Assembly: GCA_024232965.1 (NCBI GenBank)
Contig: JACKQF010000001.1
Coordinates: 744,001 to 808,000 of the forward strand
Reading direction: 5' to 3'
DNA: 64,000 nucleotides
Source: Verrucomicrobiaceae bacterium
GTDB taxonomy: Bacteria; Verrucomicrobiota; Verrucomicrobiia; Verrucomicrobiales; Verrucomicrobiaceae
Shown: positions 52,701 through 59,300 of the stretch, piece after piece
How the letters are laid out: each line of letters starts with the position of its first letter
Position numbering within the stretch: the stretch's first letter is position 1
Notes under the pieces: generated by a model
Database searches by the model: none
What the model was told of the DNA's origin: nothing
Seen by the model: only the letters and a program-made list of their open reading frames with translations
Program-made: the position numbers and the translations under genes

Positions 52701-53342
52701 GTGCCAGCCTTTGGTCCCCAGATCAGCACGCTGGATCAGTCTCGCTGGACGGAGCCTCCGGCAGTGCCTGCGCAATTGCGCGGGCTGTATGGGGTGCAGG
52801 TGCCGCAGCAAGGGCATCTGGAAACGCTGCGCCGCCTCGGCGCACCTGCGGCGGTGACGGCTCATTTCCGCAGTGCCAAGATGACCTTCCTTTATCAAGG
52901 AATGGCCTTTCTGGGTGCACTGTTTTTGGGCCTGATTCTTTGGTCGGCATCGGCTCGCAAGAAGCTGCTCTACATCGCGCTGCTTGGTGTGGGCGGCGTG
53001 TTAGCGACGGGCTTGGTGCGGGCGGCGAACGTTCCCATCGCGGTGGCGGTGATCATGGCGGTGGGATTGATCGCGGGCGTGTGGATCTTGAAGAGCCTGT
53101 GGCCCATTGTGGCGGGAGCATGCACTGGGGTGAAGGAGTGGCGCGCTCGGCGGAATCGAAAGCCGGAGCCGGTGAAAAAAGCAACGCCGCCACCATCGGT
53201 GCCGTCAGCGCCTCCACCAGCGACGGTGGCCTCAGCGCCCGCGACGCCCGTCGTGCCGCCTGTGGAGCCAGCGTCGGCGGATGATCTGGAGTTTCCTGAC
53301 CTGAACCGTGCTGAGGAGGAGGGCAAGGATGAAGCGAAGTAA
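49794..53342 (+). CDS. Giant exported membrane protein A (module 1), unrecognised family
   Basis: The 1182-residue protein has a signal peptide (MRSSVVSLLVAVCAMQVAVF) and a Pro/Ala/Val-rich stretch to about residue 60. A large beta-rich extracytoplasmic region follows to about 1025, then three membrane segments at about 1031-1112 (FLGALFLGLILW, LLYIALLGVGGVLATGLV, VAVIMAVGLIAGVWIL) and a cytoplasmic-looking Pro-rich tail. Landmarks shared with the next protein are VFVPFEDMEKVF with GVFLPYKEFLELW (about 68-101), GAVISKAEYKGRIEG, LQFLVVKLPEGSRLVADVFV and AAVAVRLVFETP. I recognise no named domain. The gene overlaps the next by 14 bp and is divergent from MoxR, which might assist its assembly (inference). 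Confidence 0.88.
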   Translation: MRSSVVSLLVAVCAMQVAVFGQVPAAPVSPTVTPPPAPPVVAPAPVVTPPAPAKPAAAAMPVRERERRVFVPFEDMEKVFKDGGRGVFLPYKEFLELWNELTLKREEEETEPPTGAVISKAEYKGRIEGDSAIIEANITVESFKKGWTEVKLLDGDAAIGEADTGKAVLKVESPGMKVLLPEKGVYPLRLKFYAPVVRNGSRQTVMVRLPRAGVSRLDLTVPGAGLEFELKPAAAFASTVVGGATELACVIGVAEGQEISWASGTQVAKMDPLILAQTSLDAAVGVGSISTQVGVLYRILRAPVAELRIGLPDTQEVLGVKGNAIREWRVEPAAAGRKILVVVPEKPLRDDYALNLSLEGPVKGLPAEVAVPEIEIVGASYARGQLTVKAEGQLDVTPKTMAEVTRTQAGAEGTGVVGVFRLLRQPWKLSLDVTEAKPQVEASSNTKVMIRREAASMSAQLSLQVRRVGIFEARIHLPAGWMVTDVSGPVDQWNVDAKATPPLLLVKFKQQTSGAINLTIKAKQTRAQPAEDATLPVLVMQDATRHEARMEVSVHSSLDPNTKELGDFQQEDVVNPNSGPNPLLPPIEDGPVAVAMQDATKLGFRYRDAAKPAVLSFKSRSSQVSVEVLSLLEVREQSTRHEWTLSFDVAYAATDRFILAVPKAVADELRFVDPAIKEINKTYKPAQAPKLPDIDNYTLWEVIMRSERSGAFTLTATHEKPTVIEPGKSVQVDLLQLHVPDAFQETGQVAILKADSLEIREPTVETLEQIDARELASALQRPGVSWAYKYRSLPVKLGFEVVKNSYFPVPQAMVTHADLTTAVASDGAQTTEALYWVKNNDLQFLVVKLPEGSRLVADVFVGQESQQPMRREGSEDLLVRLPSNGGSGDRAAVAVRLVFETPSAKAGEKLESAGSIKIVVPDLPNVGVLETRHRLYLPDSLHYTAFDGPLTQDVRSRGWARAKRLADVLVPAFGPQISTLDQSRWTEPPAVPAQLRGLYGVQVPQQGHLETLRRLGAPAAVTAHFRSAKMTFLYQGMAFLGALFLGLILWSASARKKLLYIALLGVGGVLATGLVRAANVPIAVAVIMAVGLIAGVWILKSLWPIVAGACTGVKEWRARRNRKPEPVKKATPPPSVPSAPPPATVASAPATPVVPPVEPASADDLEFPDLNRAEEEGKDEAK

Positions 53343-56300
53343 AATCCTCTTCTCGATGCTGTGCGCCCTCGGGGCGATGACAGCGGCGATGGCGGAGGAG
53401 GGTCCGACGCGTATCCCAGAGCGTGAAGAACTCTGGGTGCCTTCGGACAAGCTCGACGCTGTGCTGAAGGAATTCCCCAAAGCCGTGATGCTGACCCCTG
53501 AGCAGTACGAGACCTTGGTCCGTGATGCAGGAAAGGTGAAGCCGGAGGTAACCATCGATCCTGCGATCCCTGAGGGCCTGATCATTGAGGGGTTGACGCT
53601 GACTGGCAAAGTAGAACCAGGCAGTGGTGCGGTGAAATTGGCGGGCGATCTGACGGTGAGAGCCTCGCGTGAGGGTTGGTCAACTGGGACGGTGTCCTGG
53701 CCGTTTGTGATGCAATCACTGACGGTCGAGGGCGGCACGCTGCTGGCGCATTTGGGAGACGAGGTGTCTGGCAAAGAGGGCGCGTTCCGGCCAATGGAGC
53801 TGTTTGCGCGTGGTCCAGGGGTGATGCATCTGAGGTTCGAGACCTCGACCCGCGTCTTTAATCAATGGAGTGAGGGCGTGCGCACTTTGGACATCCCAGA
53901 AGTGAGATTCTCGGGACGTGTGGTGCTGGAGTTGCCTGCGATCTCAGTCGTGCTGCATAGTTCTGCGCATGAACGTGTGGGCCAAGTCGTCACCGCTGCT
54001 TTTGATCATGCCGCGTGGACGGATGAATCGTCGTATGTACCCAAGGACGTGGCGCGCTCCGTGCGTTTGCGTTGGAGCGAGGCGCAGCCTGATGCTGCGA
54101 TGATGCCGGTGCGTTTTCTTGAGAAGGGGAAGGCTGCAATTGAGATCGCCGACGCTGGAGTCAGTGTGGCATTATCGGTGCGGATGCAGTTGCAAGGGGG
54201 CGCTGGGCGCGAGGTGGAGCTGCGCTGGCCTTTGCATGAAAAGGGCACACAGGTCACTGCGGTGACCGGCCCGACGGTGCGTGATTGGCATCAGGATGGC
54301 GACGTACTGGTGATGAAGATCGAGCGCACGGGAAGTGCTGCGGATGTGGCCATTCTACTGCGCAATGACGGAGGCATCGACACGACGCAGACCGCAGCGC
54401 TGGAGGTGGTCGTGCCGACGTTGGCTCCATCTGTGCCTTTGTTCACGGAGGCCGGAATTGTCTTGAGTGAGGACTTGGAATTGCTGGATCTACGCGGTGG
54501 TCGACAGGTGGATGCGGGGCATCTGGAGTTTCAATTGGGGATCGATGCCCCATCCGTCCTGGTGCGCACCTCGAAGCCCCGCATCGAGGCCGTGGTGGAT
54601 GCGCTGGTGTCCTTGGATCGCGATAGCGTGATGATCCATCGCAAGCTGGTCCTCCAGGCGGATCGCCCGCTTTCGAACACACGGGTCACTTTGCCCGATG
54701 GAGAAGAATTCGTCTCCATCACTGCGCCGACTGGTCCTGCCTTGAAGTGGAAGCGCGTGCAGCAGACCTTGGAACTGCGCTGGCAGGAGCCGATCCCACT
54801 GAATGTGGGGGCATCGATGACGTTGGTATCGCGCAAAAAGTTGGCGAAGGCCTGGAGCGGGCAGGGGATTGCGGAGAAGGTCTTGGTGGAAAATTTGCGA
54901 GTGCCGGAAGCGGTCAAGGTGACGGGTTACACAGCGCTGGCTTTTGATGATGCTTGGCGGGTTCGGCTGGGGGTATTGAGCGGTCTGGAAGATCGTGACG
55001 TGAAGTATTCACCGGTTACGGGGGGGCGCATGGCTTGGTTTGGGCTGCGTGATTGGTCGCTTAATTTTGAAGTGGAGCGCGCCGAATCTGTTTATGCTGC
55101 GGTGATCACCGCATATGCGCTGCCACGTGCCCGCACGGTGGAAATCGAGGGGCAGGTGGGGCTAGAGATTTCTGGGGCACCCCTGCGTGAGTTTAAGATC
55201 AAACTTCCGCCTGCAGTTGCTGCCTTGCTGCGGGTGACATCGCCGTCCGTGGGCGAGCAAAAGCTGGACGAAGCCAGTGGTGTTTGGACCTGCACCTTGA
55301 TTCGCGAAAGCACGGGGCAGCAAAACATTCGCTTCCGCATCAGTTTGCCGGCAGAGGTCTCGGGGATCGAGAGTGAGACCACGGTCAAGACCATCACGGC
55401 AGTTTTACCCCGATTGGAGATGCCAGAGGCCAGGCGGTTTCGCGGCACTTGGGTGATCGAGGCGAATACCGACACGCAATTGTCGTTTGTGGCAAAGTCG
55501 CTGCAACCACTGGACGTGCTGCGTGCGCCAGCGGTCGATGGATACGCACCGCGACATCGGGTGGTTGGTGCCTACACCTATGGAACGACGGAGCATGAGT
55601 TGAAACTGACGGCTGAACGCCATGCGCACTCGGAGTTGGCAGCGTTGATCGTGATGCAGTTGCAAATGACCACCGTGCTCGGCAACGATGGCAACGCTCT
55701 GCACTCAGCGCTCCTGAATTTGCGCCACAGTGGAGAGCAGTTTGTGACGCTGGACCTGCCGGAAGGAGCGGAGCTTCTCAGCACCGTCGTCAACGGCGCG
55801 GCAGTCAAACCGGTGCGCAGTCAAGGTAGTGCTATCGCGATCCCGCTGCCGGGAGATAGCGCGAACCAGCCCAACGTGGCGGTGCGGATTCAATACCAAT
55901 TGCCCGCCGCAGCCTGGACTGGCAGCGGAGCCCTGAAGATGCAACCGGTGCGCCTGCCTGGGAGCGTGCCCATCCTCAGCACGTCATGGGGCATTGATGT
56001 GCCAGAAGGCTACACCTATGCGAAACCAGAAACGCGACTGGAGGCAAAAGGATTTGATGGGACGGAGACGTTGTGGAGCCGGCTCGCGGAATGGTTAAAG
56101 GTCGATGTTGTTCCATTGGTGGGCGACAGGCTCTTTGCGAGCGTGGACGAACTGGCATTCTCAGCCGCTGGCGACGATCAGAGCAGTCAGGTGTCGCAGC
56201 TTCTCGAATTGGGGCAATCTCAGATCGACCTTGGATTGTATGATGTCGCGGGTGAAACGTTTGGAGACGCTTTGCGCATTGATCCTTACAATGCTGCGGC

Positions 56301-59300
56301 GCGGCGGGCGATGGAAGCGGTGGATGAAAAAAGGCGGATGTATTCGGAAACGGCGCGGGATCATGCGCGGGCCAGGATGCTCAACGGGGTCGGCAATGCT
56401 TGGGAGGATCAGTCCCCAGTTTCCGCCACGGCCTCAGCTGACTTGGTGCAAGTGCCACGCAGCGCATCTGCTGAGATCAGCAGTAAGTGGGATCAAATTA
56501 TCCTCCCCTCCATCCAATTCAGCGGTGCTTCGATTGAGGAAGCCATCGAGTTCTTGCGGTTGAAGGCCCGTGATTTGGATCTGATGGAATCGGATCCGGT
56601 TCGCAGAGGGGTCAACTTCATCCTCAAGACGGGCGATACTCCTAGCACAGCGAAGATCTCCTTGGATCTGAAGGATGTGCCGTTGCGGGAGGCTCTGCGC
56701 TACGTCACGGAATTGGCGGGGATGAAGTACAAGATTGAGCCGTATGCGGTCGTTGTTTCTCCCGTTGGCGATGGCACCCCAGAACTGGTTCAGCGCACGT
56801 TCCAAGTGCCACCGGATTTCCTAACCCAATCGGGCGAGGCCTCGAACCGGGATTCCGCGCCCGCCGATCCGTTTGCCACTGGCACTGCCACGTCAGGCGC
56901 AAGCCTGCTCCGGCGGCCCTCGGTAACCGAAATATTTAAAGCCCAGGGCATTCAGTTTCCTGCGGGAGGGACGGCTGTGTTTAACCCAACTACGGGCGAA
57001 TTGATGGTCAGAAACACTCAGGCGAACCTTGATTTGGTCGAAAGCTATATCGAAGGGATTCCGCAACTGAGTTCGGGCAGGCGCCCCAAAGTCACAGACC
57101 CGATTCAATTCCGCCTCGATTCACCGCACCCTGCCAACCAAATGGCTTCGGATGCCACCCACGCGGCGCTCTATCGAGTCATCTTTCCGATCGTGAGTTT
57201 CAACGCCGCCTCTCTCGATCAGTGTTTGGATTTCTTTCGCGAGCGAGTTCCTTCGGTTCAATTTGAGGTTACATCGCCGCCGCCTGGATCGGCCCCTCAG
57301 ATCTCTCTGGATTTGAAGGATGTGCCAGCCAAGGAGGCGCTCCGTTATGTCGTGGAACTGGCAGGAATGACATACAAGATTGACGGAAACAAGGTGATCA
57401 TTGCGCCACTTTCCGAGACCAACACAAGGATGGAAACGCATCGCTATCAGGTGCCTTGGGGATGGGTTTCGGGCATTCATGATCGCCATAGCAATCCGGT
57501 CGATGACCTGAAATACCAGGACATCCAGATGCCCCAGGGAAGCGCGGCGTCATTGTCTGGCAATGTTTTGTCAGTGACGAACACCGTTCCGAATCTCGAT
57601 CTGGTGGAGGCCTATCTGGAATCGATCTGGAATAGCTTTGATGAAAACCCTCCCCGTCCTGCGCCTGGATATTCGTTGAAGGAGGATCGTGCGAATCGCG
57701 CTGGATTGCTTCCGCTGCTGATCGATCTACCCGAGCAGGGGCGCAGGCTCTTTTTGACAGGCTTCCAGGAGCCGGAGGCAGTGGAGATCCGCTACGTATC
57801 GTGGGAGACCCAGCTGTTTCGCGCGATGTTTGGCATCGGGCTTGGTGTGCTGCTGTTCTGGGTCTTGGGTCGGCGGCGGTGGTTCGTGGCGACCTTGCTC
57901 GCGCTGGTTTTGGCGGGCTTTGGTGCGCCATTGGTGGCCAGCGATGGCGTGCTGGCTTGGGTGAATGCGGTGCTCTTGGGTTGGTTGGTTGGGCTGGGCT
58001 TGGCGGTGCTGGCTTGGATGCTTGGCGCGGCGGCGCGACGGGCCAAGATGAGGCACCTGCAAACCGCAACGGTGGTGATCTGTGTGGCGGGGATTTTTGC
58101 CCCGCCATCGGGACGGGCGGAAGATGTCTATGCGGGCATGGCTGATCCTGCGGCGCATGTGGTGATCGTCCCTTATGAGCGTGGTAAACTGCCCGACGGT
58201 GGAAAAGGGCAGCGCTACTACCTGCCGTATGAATCCTTTGAGCGGCTCTGGAAGGCGGCGAAGGAGAGCCGTCGGCCAGCGCCTCTGTTGGAAGAGGACA
58301 AACAGCAGGGCGCGGTGATTCATTCTGCGATTTATGATGCCGTTACCGAAGAGAATGGTGTGGTGATTCGGGGGCGGATGGAGGTGGTGTCGCGCGGTCG
58401 ATGGGCTCCGCTGGAGATCGTCTTGGGCGGGCAGCATGTGGGCATTGGAAAGCAGGAGTCGCTGGCCTTGCGTGGCCTGATTGGCGAGGTGCGTGTGGAT
58501 GGTCGCAGCGCGGCGCTGCAGGAGGAGAAGCTCTTGCTGGATCAACCAGGGAAGCATCAGGTGGAGTTCACGGCGACACTGCCAGCGGCGGGTTCGTGGA
58601 AGAAACTGAATCTGCAGTTTCCACGATCCATGGCGACATCGCTGACAATCCAGTTGCGTGATGGTGATGGCTGGCTGTGGGCGGACGGCGCGCCGGCTCG
58701 GGCGGGCGAAGGGCGTGGCTCATTCGTGGTGCCAGTGGGTGCGGGTGGTGCGGTCTCGCTAGAGCGTGCAGCAGGCGCACAATCGCTGGGCGAAGGTCCC
58801 GTGCCGACGGCGGACGTGACGACCGAGCTCCTGCTGCGTGATCTGCAAAGCGTATCCGTGCACGGACGGGTGGTGTTTCAATTCCCTGGGGCATCGCGAC
58901 GGACGCTGATGCTGGAGACGGACCGGGAACTGCGCATCGGCGACGTGGTAATCGCTGCAGAGGTCATCGGCACGAAGCAGACGATTCCGGTGGAGCGTGT
59001 GGAGTCGAGGATGAGTGGCGGGCGCGTCGTGCGGGTGTTTCATTTGGCGGCAGCGATCACTGATGAGGCTGTGTTGGAATTGGATGCGGAGACAAATCTA
59101 GCCGACCACGCTCCAGTGATCGCGCCTGGTGCGCGGCGTAGCAAAGAGGTGGTGGCGATATTTCATGATGAGTCCCGCGAGATCAAAGTGGATGCTGCGG
59201 CTGCGGAGCGCCTGAATCGGAATGAGCCTGCCCGCGATGGACTGAAGTTTGCGGGCGTCTTTCAATCGCGGAATGCAGCGCCGGTGCCCTATGAGGTGAC

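Noticed and set aside
56467..57640. Secretin gene
   Set aside because: Only N-domain-like repeats are present; no secretin barrel domain follows.
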